64,000 nt of DNA from Pomphorhynchus laevis (lineage: Eukaryota; Acanthocephala; Palaeacanthocephala; Echinorhynchida; Pomphorhynchidae), in contig WNNJ02002420.1 of the NCBI GenBank assembly GCA_012934845.2, positions 167,927 to 231,926 on the forward strand. The letters are read 5' to 3'. Below the pieces are notes generated by a model. It was not told where the DNA came from. It worked only from the letters and a program-made list of their open reading frames with translations, and searched no databases. Below, piece after piece: positions 53,156 to 60,093 of this stretch (position 1 is the stretch's first letter; each line of letters begins with the position of its first letter). The translations under genes and the position numbers were made by a program.

Positions 53156-54154
53156 CTAAAAGGAAGACTGAGAAGATTTAAGGCGAGCGATATTCGTCAT
53201 ATCCCTTCTCAGCTGGAACCTATATCTAGTGCCCCAGTATTCATTCGAGAGGGCATGTTTGGCGGAAGCAGAGAGATTAGAGAGGTTAAGCAATTTCGCT
53301 AGGACCTTGAGTTTCGTCTGAGTAGGATTGTATATACGACCTTTATAGGTAGTCGATAAAATCGCAGTAGCTTGCGAAAAGAGGTAGGTATTAAATTCGG
53401 TCAGACTTTCATTTCCTATTCGGGGAAAGAGTTGGATAGCCGCTTGAAAGAAGGCCACTCTGATTGGATCAAAGTGAAATTTCCTTAGAAGCAACATATC
53501 TTCCTCAATTCTCCAACAAATTAGGTCATGAGAGGTGGACAATTGCTGGCGCGACTGCTCCGTGCAGAGGGGTTTTAACAACCACCTCGAGTGAAGCAGT
53601 AAAATGTCGAGGATATAATTTGTTGATGTGCAATGAAAGGTCGGGGCAGGTGGTTTGTGAATAAAGTAATCGTTCCTAGCTCTGCGAAGTGCTGCATTGA
53701 TCCAACGACCAGTTCTGTCGTTGAAGTCCCCCAGTATCATGTCATAACCGCTGTCAATAATACCATCCAGAAGGTTACGGTTCTTGTGAATCTCCCCTGG
53801 ACGAATATAGACATTGGCTAGACTGAAGCGTTTACCGTTCTTACTAAGTGAAACTACCAAGCAAGACAGGGCTGGACATGTGTAGTTTAGCAAGAGGGAT
53901 GACCTTAAGGAGCACTTAACTAAGGTCAAGAGTCCTTGAGATGAAGAGGAGTGAGGTGGGATTATGTACGGAATATAGTGGGAATAGATATGCTTTGGAA
54001 TAAATCGAGTAATGTCCTGTGGGAGACGGATATATCGCGTCTCCTGAAAGACTATAACATCTGCATCTCTACCAGATAGAAGTCTAAGGGCAGAAGCACC
54101 TCCCGACTTCCACTGAAGGATATTCAGTGAAAAAGGCTCACGAGTACTCTGCAT
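53156..54154 (-). CDS. I/Jockey-group LINE ORF2, APE endonuclease part
   Basis: The 332-codon frame starts at ATG. The endonuclease blocks are LNILQWKSGGASALRLL, DADVIVFQETRYIRL (catalytic E), FSLANVYIRPG, DMILGDFNDRTGRW (D and N) and TSHDLICWRIEED. A connector follows (FNTYLFSQATAILST, YWGTRYRFQLRR). The frame stops at 53156, just before the RT region, which is reached only after a frame change. It nicks target DNA to prime reverse transcription. Confidence 0.83.
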   Translation of the reverse strand: MQSTREPFSLNILQWKSGGASALRLLSGRDADVIVFQETRYIRLPQDITRFIPKHIYSHYIPYIIPPHSSSSQGLLTLVKCSLRSSLLLNYTCPALSCLVVSLSKNGKRFSLANVYIRPGEIHKNRNLLDGIIDSGYDMILGDFNDRTGRWINAALRRARNDYFIHKPPAPTFHCTSTNYILDILLLHSRWLLKPLCTEQSRQQLSTSHDLICWRIEEDMLLLRKFHFDPIRVAFFQAAIQLFPRIGNESLTEFNTYLFSQATAILSTTYKGRIYNPTQTKLKVLAKLLNLSNLSASAKHALSNEYWGTRYRFQLRRDMTNIARLKSSQSSF

Positions 54155-54309
54155 TGTGATGGATTATTTGGATAGGGGATTGCCAGCCTAGACAGATCTG
54201 GGAGCAGGAAGGTTTCCCTTCCTACTGCTAGCCCCATCTAGGTTTGGCCCTTGCTCCTGGGCAGTATCATCATTTCTCCATTGTTTCTGCCTGATCAACT
54301 TTTTAATCT

Positions 54310-55218
54310 TTATTGGGGGACGGCGTGAGCAGAGGCCCCTTTTTGTTCGAGGTCTTGAGTGAAGAAACAGGATTCTGGATTCACGAATAGATTTGAAATA
54401 GTGGCCGCTATCAACGCTTGGACCTCTCTTTGAAACGAAACCAAACGCTGATCCATAATCGACAACAGCTCGCTGTCGGACATCCTGGTTGCTGCCTGAG
54501 TAAAAGAATCAGGTGCCGGCCTAGACGGCTTGGAGGGTTTGATGAATAGAGGCTGATATTTCTTGAAATGCTCGCATTTTCTACTCCACGCGGGATGCGC
54601 CCCTCCGCAGTTGGAGCAGGCCAGATTATTTGTGCATGGAAGCGAGGACTCGGCGGAGGGGCAATCTTCATTACCACATTTCCCACAGCGCTGGACCGCA
54701 CTGCAGCTGGAGGTCCAGTGCCCCCATTTGTGACACCTGCTACAGTGCGGGTAGGTGTATTCTTCCTTGCCAACCACTCTAAATTTGAGGTTAAAGCCCA
54801 TAAAGGGGTTGCAGGGGGATTTTTCCAAGAGTTCAGCCTGCCCTATGACGGCGGAGCAGTATCCAACATTAATTGGTAGACCGTTCCTCCCCAACAGGGG
54901 ACGTACGTTTTTTATCTTGTAAGTCTTACTAATAAGATGGATGTCTTCTTCCTTCATCTGTGTAGGAAGATTACTTATTTTAAGTGAGGCCATAATAGGT
55001 TTCCTCTCAAATTCAGCAATGTCGCAGAAGTTAGCGACGAAGTACCTCTCAAAGCTCTCCAGGATGTCCTGGGTAGCAAAGGAAATTTTTATGCTGGTGT
55101 TAAAATATCTAACTGAGTTGTAGACTACACGGTTTTTCATACTATGTGCAAACTCTCTTAGAAATTTGTTGTATAGGACATGTCTTTCTAAAGGCTTTTT
55201 TAAAATTATTATCCCCAA
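54310..55218 (-). CDS. I/Jockey-group LINE ORF1 (gag-like, CCHC knuckles)
   Basis: The 302-codon frame encodes an RNA-binding, gag-like protein. An N-terminal region with KISNLPTQMKEEDIHLISKT resembles an RRM-type fold. Three knuckles follow: CSRCHKWGHWTSSC (CX2CX4HX4C), CGKCGNEDCPSAESSLPC and CSNCGGAHPAWSRKC, typical of I, Jockey and R1 ORF1. The tail is Ser/Pro-rich and then helical (SELLSIMDQRLVSFQREVQA). The frame opens at a TTG; an ATG at 55333 lies in a neighbouring frame (MDNTAMEISAIQDNKVSGSS), indicating a frameshift near 55220. ORF1 coats the element RNA. Confidence 0.85.
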   Translation of the reverse strand: MGIIILKKPLERHVLYNKFLREFAHSMKNRVVYNSVRYFNTSIKISFATQDILESFERYFVANFCDIAEFERKPIMASLKISNLPTQMKEEDIHLISKTYKIKNVRPLLGRNGLPINVGYCSAVIGQAELLEKSPCNPFMGFNLKFRVVGKEEYTYPHCSRCHKWGHWTSSCSAVQRCGKCGNEDCPSAESSLPCTNNLACSNCGGAHPAWSRKCEHFKKYQPLFIKPSKPSRPAPDSFTQAATRMSDSELLSIMDQRLVSFQREVQALIAATISNLFVNPESCFFTQDLEQKGASAHAVPQ

Positions 55219-55401
55219 ATTTGGAATCTTAGGGATCGGGAAAGTAATTCCCCAAAATTCTCATCAATATAAGAAGAGCCACTAACCTTGTTGTCTTGAA
55301 TTGCCGAAATTTCCATAGCAGTATTGTCCATTTTCGTTGAAACAACAGGATTCTTTGATCGTCCGTCACTGTGCAAACTCAACATTTTTCAAGAGTATTC
55401 C

Positions 55402-55680
55402 GCACTCATTGATAATTTAACAAGTGTAGTATCAAACATATCGGCACATATCGCATCGGTGAATTCAGTGAGTCTTATGTGAAATGTTTAGTGCCCATTG
55501 CCATTTGATCCACTACTTGTCGGCATCATTGATTTACGTGAAAGAGTATTCCGCACACATTGATAATGTAACAAGTGTAGCACCTACCCGCACTGTAGCA
55601 GGTGTCACACATGGGGGCACTGGACCTCCAGCTGCATACGTTCAACTTGTTTCCTATATTTTAAGATATTCTTAGACGTC
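55402..55680 (-). mobile_element. RT-RLE remnant, right of LINE insertion
   Basis: This is the continuation of the duplicated unit interrupted at 51573. GCACTCATTGATAATTTAAC, then ATATCGGCACATATCGCATC matches 51303-51400. A third partial unit starts at 55543 (AGAGTATTCCGCACACATTG). After only ~38 bp it changes into the 56-bp patch described next, then resumes with TACGTTCAACTTG as at 51460. Confidence 0.72.
55581..55636 (+). repeat. 56-bp templated patch copied from the LINE ORF1
   Basis: These 56 bases are the reverse complement of 54702-54757, the zinc-knuckle region of the nearby LINE ORF1, with a single mismatch (CACACATGGG here, CACAAATGGG in the source). They replace about 130 bp of the RT-RLE duplicate unit between GTGTAG and TACGTTCAAC. 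Plus-strand translation gives PTRTVAGVTHGGTGPPAA by chance. Confidence 0.9.
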
Positions 55681-56021
55681 ATTTTCTGTATGTCTATCAA
55701 TTCACTTTTTAAATAACTTGCTCGGCCAATGAACAATAACTTGTTCATTTTATCAGTTCGGACAACAAAGTTTTAAGGATCGTAGCACTTTGCAGCTTAA
55801 ATTATGCTGGATTGTATGATGTGTTTAGCAAGATCTGCATACATTTTAACTGAAATGATTTTGTAGGAATTACTGTGTGAAGATCGATTCAAGCTGTTTC
55901 AGCTAAGCGTTTAAAATGCATATCCCAAGTGTAAATTTGTCCTTCATTGACATTAAATTCTTTTAATTTATCTTTGAATGTTACATTTTATCTAGAATAT
56001 TTATTACTTTCTAGTAAATTG
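55681..56021 (+). other. Upstream region of the RING-finger gene
   Basis: No transposon or coding sequence is recognised. It should hold the promoter, but no TATA-like box stands out. At its right end, TTATTACTTTCTAG (56001-56014) is a good 3' splice acceptor 7 nt before the ATG, with no obvious upstream exon. This suggests either a 5'-UTR intron or trans-splicing of a leader. Confidence 0.5.
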
Positions 56022-56194
56022 ATGTATATATGTGAATACTGCCGCAACACCCTGGATTTTATCAATTGCCATATTTGTGTCCTACTCTGTGGACATGTAC
56101 TACACAAATCTTGTTTGGATAAACTTAAAGATCTCGAAACTTCTGCTGAATGCCCAGCCTGTCAAATTTCGATTGATTTTACAAAGGTTATCAG
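56022..56194 (+). CDS. TRAIP/NOPO-like RING-H2 E3 ligase, exon 1
   Basis: The exon encodes residues 1-57 plus two bases. The start ATG at 56022 (MYICEYC) is chosen because it lies 7 nt after an acceptor-like TTTCTAG and places the RING at the N-terminus, as in TRAIP. The RING-H2 ligands are all present: C4, C7, C23, H25, H28, C31, C44 and C47 (C-x2-C-x15-C-x-H-x2-H-x2-C-x12-C-x2-C). After CPAC come QISIDFTKVIRKLYL, which lines up with the CPQCRIQVGKRTIINKLFF region known from TRAIP. RING-H2 domains recruit ubiquitin-conjugating enzymes; TRAIP acts in replication-stress repair. The donor is AG|GTAAAC. Family assignment is by motif only. Confidence 0.72.
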
Positions 56195-56239
56195 GTAAAC
56201 AGTTTGTTTTTTACTAAAATAAGAAATCAATAAGATTAG

Positions 56240-56357
56240 AAAGCTTTATCTAAAGAACGACCTGATAGATAGTAGTCTTGATAATCGTGAGTCTTTACTC
56301 AAACTTATATTACAGGAATTAGTTCAAATAGAAGAAATTTCGGACAAATTATTCAAG
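56240..56357 (+). CDS. TRAIP/NOPO-like RING-H2 E3 ligase, exon 2
   Basis: The exon follows a 45-nt intron (56195-56239, GTAAAC...ATTAG). The two bases left from exon 1 plus A restore Arg, giving RKLYLKNDLIDSSLDNRESL, then LKLILQELVQIEEISDKLFK. The sequence is leucine-rich and helical, consistent with the coiled coil that follows the RING in TRAIP. It ends in phase 0 at AAG|GTAAGT, a consensus donor. Other acceptors nearby (for example after CAATAAG) give a stop, which supports this one. The next intron is 7.1 kb and contains both long RT-RLE elements. Confidence 0.7.
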
Positions 56358-56443
56358 GTAAGTTAATTTTCACATCATTATTTTTTTTTGACAAAAAAGC
56401 CAAAAAAAAACAACGATATCAGTTTCGTTATACTAAAATTATG

Positions 56444-56481
56444 GATTCTACTTAGCGCTAGTATTTGCGCTAAGTAGAATC
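56444..56481. repeat. Perfect 15-bp inverted repeat in intron 2
   Basis: GATTCTACTTAGCGC and GCGCTAAGTAGAATC flank an 8-nt loop. It lies in intron 2 of the RING gene, just upstream of the ATT-rich start of the first RT-RLE element. It may be a remnant of a small inverted-repeat element or a fold-back. Confidence 0.9.
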
Positions 56482-56778
56482 GTATTATTATTGTTATTAT
56501 TATTGTTAATTATTATTGACCTAAAAAAATTTGGTTTCTTATAAACATACAAAAAGTTTGAGATCTTAAGTAAATAAGAAGTAAATAAGACCTTAAGTAA
56601 ATAAGACATTAAAAAAGTTTGAGATCTAAAGTAAATACATTTAAACTATCTTGGTACCCATTAACTACTTACAATCGACTTTCCAGCAGTCATCCCGAGA
56701 TACAAGGGCTCTGACTAGTGTGCATATTATTGACGGAGCCCCGTAAGGACTAGCTCGGACGAAGTAATAACGAAGGGT

Positions 56779-59709
56779 ATGACGAAAGGACGTCCAATCA
56801 ACACTGTAAGATGTTGTACTTGCAACGGGCAAGCGGCTAAGTGCAAAAAGTGCAAATGTGCCAAGAGTAAAGTTCCTTGCTCAAATTGCGCAGCTCCAAA
56901 CTGTAGTAATCATCAGCACATTCAAGTAAAATCGATAATAAATGTGCATGATAGTGAAAATCACGTTCACGCAGTTAGTGACAATGTTGAGAACCAGACA
57001 GGTCATACTGCTCGGGATGCGATACGTCGTTTACCTTGGTATATGGAAACATTCTATGAAATTATTCACTGGGTTCCAAACTTGATGACTCTGCCTAGAT
57101 GTAACGCTACTAAAGATTTTATTGCAACCTTAACTTCACACATCAAATCGTTTAACGAAAATTCTAAAGAATGTGATTCCATCTTACACCTCTCTTCGGT
57201 ATATTGCCAGCTGATTCTGCAGCAGATTCCTTCGCGACGAATTAGTGATCGTCGGAAAACCTTAGAACGACGTATAATAATGTGGAATGAAAAAAAGTAT
57301 GACCAACTAATTTCAGAAGCTCGATTTCTTCAAAAGCAGAGATCAATGAATCGTAAGAAAAACCATCAAAAAGGATTTTTAATGGACATTCAGAAATTGG
57401 TGCAATACAGTAAAATTGGAGAAGCAGCTCGGCTTTTAAAATCAGGCGGACAAAAATCCGGGATACATGAGATTGATAGTTTTTTGGACGGCAAAACAGT
57501 GCTCACACGTCTTCAAGAATTACATCCTCGAGCAACGGATGCAGATGGAGAGTATATTTTATTGACACCTCTGAAACATGTAATCCAACATCAAGTAATT
57601 TACATGAATTTAAGTCCAGAAGATATTATAAAAGCGGCTAAAAAATCAAATGGAAGTGCAGGACCATCCGGTATGGATGCGCAAATGTGGAGATATCTAC
57701 TAACAGGTTTTGGTCAAGAATCATACAGATTGGCGAATGTGCTCGCAATGTTTGCAATAAAAATTGCAACCGAAAGATTAAATCCTAACAGCTTGGAAGC
57801 ATATCTAGCATGTCGGTTGGTTCCTCTTGACAAATCTCCTGGAATACGCCCTATCGGTATAGGGGAAGTTATGAGACGCATAGTAGCCAGGGCACAGCTA
57901 AAATATATTAAACCAACATTGATGGAGGTAGCTGGGGCAGTACAAATGTGTGCTGGTCAGAAATGTGGGACCGATACTATTATTCATAATGCAAGAGATA
58001 TACTTGAAAGTAACAGTGAATATTGCATATTAACTGTAGATGCCAACAACGCTTTCAATTGTATAAATCGGGATTTGTTGCTCAAAAACATAAACGCGAT
58101 TTGTCCTGCCATGACGACACTCTTGATCAATACTTACTCGAAGTCATCACTGCTAATTGTTGCTGAGGAGACAATTCTATCTGAAGAAGGGGTAACACAA
58201 GGAGACCCCTTGGCTATGGCAAAAATACCTGGTGTCACCCAACTTTGGTACGCAGATGATGCAACTTTTATTGGCCGTGCGCATGAGTTGTCTCAAGTAT
58301 GGGATCTATTAAAAGTGATTGGTAAAAGCTTCGGATTTCACATAAATGCTTCAAAATGCTGTTTTTTAAACAAGAACGAAACGATGACAAATGAAGCCAA
58401 ATATCTTATGCAAGAAGGAGTCAAAGTGGTTAAAAATGGTATCAAGGTCTTGGGAGGATTTATCGGATGTGATGCATATCGTGAGTGTCAAGTCATAAGT
58501 TCAATTAACTCCTGGCGAGTACAGATACAGCATCTTTGTGATTTAGCAGACTTGGATCCATATGCTGCTTATATATTGCTAACACGAACGATTCAGTTTC
58601 AATGGACACATCTGGTGCGCACTACAAAAGTAAGTTCATCATGGTTCAGAGGCTTAGCTGATGTTTTTTTCCTGAAGTTGATACCGAGCATTATGGGATT
58701 GGGAGTGTTAACGTTAGAGCTTCGAGATATTATTAAACTACCCGCCAGAGATGGAGGTTTAGGCATAATAGATCCATCAGCCAACGCAGAAGAGGTTTTT
58801 AAACAATCACACCTAATAGCGAATGCAAACGTTATTCATAGGAACAGTTCTGAAATTGGGGAAATACTAAAGGATCTTTGTGATGGTTACCGGAAAAATA
58901 ATCGGAATATATACGAGCAACTTAAGAAACAAATTTTGGAAAATGCAAGTGAAGAAATGGCTCGAAGTATACAGCATGCTGCACAGAAGAATGCCTCAAT
59001 TTGGTTGACATCTATTCCTTCGAAACCGTCTAGATTCTATTTACAAAATCAACAGTTTTTGGATGCACTTGCGATAAGATACAATATACCAATTAAAAGT
59101 AAGGGAATTTGTCGATGTTCAGAAGTGTTTAACTTAAGACATGTACTCTCTTGTAGAGTCAGCGGCGGAACAATTATCAGACACAACGCCATACGCGACA
59201 CGATCGGCTCGATACTAAGTGAGGCGCATGATCGCATGGATCGGGAAGTGGAATTACGACCAGTAGATGAGGGTATAGTGTTTGCATCTAGCACCACAAC
59301 GAGGGATAGATCTGCGAGAATGGACATTGTGTGTATGAATTTTTCAGAGGGTAGGATGGAGCGGTCTTATGTCGACATTTGCGTTTTTAACCATTTAGCT
59401 CCATCCTATGCTCACCAAACTGTCAGTTCCACATTTGACTATCATTCATATTGCAAGATGGCTAAATATGGCGAGCGTGTTTCACTGGTGGAGGATGGGA
59501 TTTTCATACCAGCCATTGTTTCGACTGCTGCTGGAATTGGGAGAGAATTGGATCTCTTATTAAGGAAAGCTGCACGATATATTGCCATCAAAAGCAAACA
59601 ATCGTACGCAAACTGCATTTCTGACATACGAAGGCGATTATGCTTTAGCGCACAAAGAACGATCTCTGCGACTATTCGGATGGCAGAGTTAACTACTGTT
59701 TCACATTGA
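56779..59709 (+). CDS. RT-RLE protein (reverse transcriptase plus R2-type endonuclease)
   Basis: This is an uninterrupted frame of 976 codons from ATG. Residues 12-46 form a cysteine cluster (CCTCNGQAAKCKKCKCAKSK, then CSNCAAPNCSN), probably nucleic-acid binding. RT: NGSAGPSGMDAQMWR (~295), GIRPIGIGEVMRRIVARA (~360), VDANNAFNCINR (motif A, ~420), GVTQGDPLAMA and WYADDATFIG (catalytic YADD, ~489). Knuckle CRCSEVFNLRHVLSC (~778), GGTIIRHNAIRD, then the RLE block RSARMDIVCMN (~845) and a conserved C-terminus. Relative to copy 2, about 18 residues are missing between GDPLAMA and the YADD box, so activity is doubtful even though the frame is open. It would nick target DNA and copy its RNA there. 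Confidence 0.83.
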   Translation: MTKGRPINTVRCCTCNGQAAKCKKCKCAKSKVPCSNCAAPNCSNHQHIQVKSIINVHDSENHVHAVSDNVENQTGHTARDAIRRLPWYMETFYEIIHWVPNLMTLPRCNATKDFIATLTSHIKSFNENSKECDSILHLSSVYCQLILQQIPSRRISDRRKTLERRIIMWNEKKYDQLISEARFLQKQRSMNRKKNHQKGFLMDIQKLVQYSKIGEAARLLKSGGQKSGIHEIDSFLDGKTVLTRLQELHPRATDADGEYILLTPLKHVIQHQVIYMNLSPEDIIKAAKKSNGSAGPSGMDAQMWRYLLTGFGQESYRLANVLAMFAIKIATERLNPNSLEAYLACRLVPLDKSPGIRPIGIGEVMRRIVARAQLKYIKPTLMEVAGAVQMCAGQKCGTDTIIHNARDILESNSEYCILTVDANNAFNCINRDLLLKNINAICPAMTTLLINTYSKSSLLIVAEETILSEEGVTQGDPLAMAKIPGVTQLWYADDATFIGRAHELSQVWDLLKVIGKSFGFHINASKCCFLNKNETMTNEAKYLMQEGVKVVKNGIKVLGGFIGCDAYRECQVISSINSWRVQIQHLCDLADLDPYAAYILLTRTIQFQWTHLVRTTKVSSSWFRGLADVFFLKLIPSIMGLGVLTLELRDIIKLPARDGGLGIIDPSANAEEVFKQSHLIANANVIHRNSSEIGEILKDLCDGYRKNNRNIYEQLKKQILENASEEMARSIQHAAQKNASIWLTSIPSKPSRFYLQNQQFLDALAIRYNIPIKSKGICRCSEVFNLRHVLSCRVSGGTIIRHNAIRDTIGSILSEAHDRMDREVELRPVDEGIVFASSTTTRDRSARMDIVCMNFSEGRMERSYVDICVFNHLAPSYAHQTVSSTFDYHSYCKMAKYGERVSLVEDGIFIPAIVSTAAGIGRELDLLLRKAARYIAIKSKQSYANCISDIRRRLCFSAQRTISATIRMAELTTVSH

Positions 59710-59762
59710 GAAACTTTTTTGTATTATATTGCCCAGTCTGGGATCGTAAATTTCAATTTGAG

Positions 59763-59779
59763 GCCCATGTGCGGGAACC
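59763..59779 (+). promoter_or_regulatory. RT-RLE 3'-UTR hairpin motif, copy 1
   Basis: The motif reads GCCCATGTGCGGGAACC. The C3/G3 stem pairs but the next pair is A-C. Equivalent motifs sit in the 3' UTR of the other family members (see 63163-63179). Confidence 0.6.
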
Positions 59780-59821
59780 TAAGTTAAAGGAACCTAAAAA
59801 AAGTTAATTATTATTGTAAAA

Positions 59822-59876
59822 TATAATTATTATTGTTAATTATTATTGTTAATTATTATTGTTAATTATTATTGTA
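59822..59876 (+). repeat. 13-bp tandem repeat between the two RT-RLE copies
   Basis: TTAATTATTATTG is repeated about four times. It forms the boundary between the 3' end of copy 1 and the 5' leader of copy 2. Related ATT/TTG runs flank the pair on both outer sides (56482-56520 and 63230-63262). Confidence 0.85.
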
Positions 59877-60093
59877 AAAACAATTTAAAACAATTTTGGT
59901 TTCTAATAAACATACAATATAATAACATACAACAACCATTATTACATACAATTTTCCATCTTACAATCGACAACGAAAACCATCGACGACATCGACAACG
60001 ACAACCATCGACGACATCGACATTAAAAAGTTTGCGAACTGAAGTAAATACATTTATTTATTTGGGCTTATAAATTAACTGCTTACAATAATA

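Larger units (their letters stand above)
51574..55391 (-). mobile_element. I/Jockey-group LINE with CCHC ORF1, 10-bp target duplication
   Basis: This 3,818-bp LINE on the minus strand is flanked by AGAGTATTCC on both sides (51564-51573 and 55392-55401). Its 3' end is a TATTTATTTAT-type tail next to 51574. ORF1 (gag-like, three zinc knuckles) lies at 54310-55218 and extends upstream, with a frame change, to an ATG at 55333. ORF2 (APE endonuclease and RT) runs from 54154 to ~51709 with a few stops or shifts. The length and intact ends suggest a full-length insertion. Assignment to the I/Jockey side rests on the CCHC ORF1 and the RT motifs; the exact clade is undetermined. Confidence 0.87.
56490..59830 (+). 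mobile_element. RT-RLE retroelement, long copy 1
   Basis: A non-LTR-type element has a 5' leader beginning in (TTATTATTG)-type repeats (56485-56520) and a shared leader stretch (AAGTTTGAGATCT, AAAGTAAATACATTTA, TTAACTACTTACAATCGAC). One long frame (56779-59709) follows, with a 3' UTR containing GGCCCATGTGCGGGAACCT (59762-59780), then ATT-rich repeats that run into copy 2. It has no LTRs or APE endonuclease. It is inserted in sense in intron 2 of the RING gene. The overall plan (cysteine cluster, RT, CxC...HxxxC knuckle, RHN block, RLE) is R2-superfamily-like. Confidence 0.82.

Noticed and set aside
55484-55675. A 63-codon plus frame containing PTRTVAGVTHGGTGPPAA as a small gene.
   Set aside because: The motif comes entirely from the 56-bp inverted patch copied from the LINE ORF1; the rest is RT-RLE debris.
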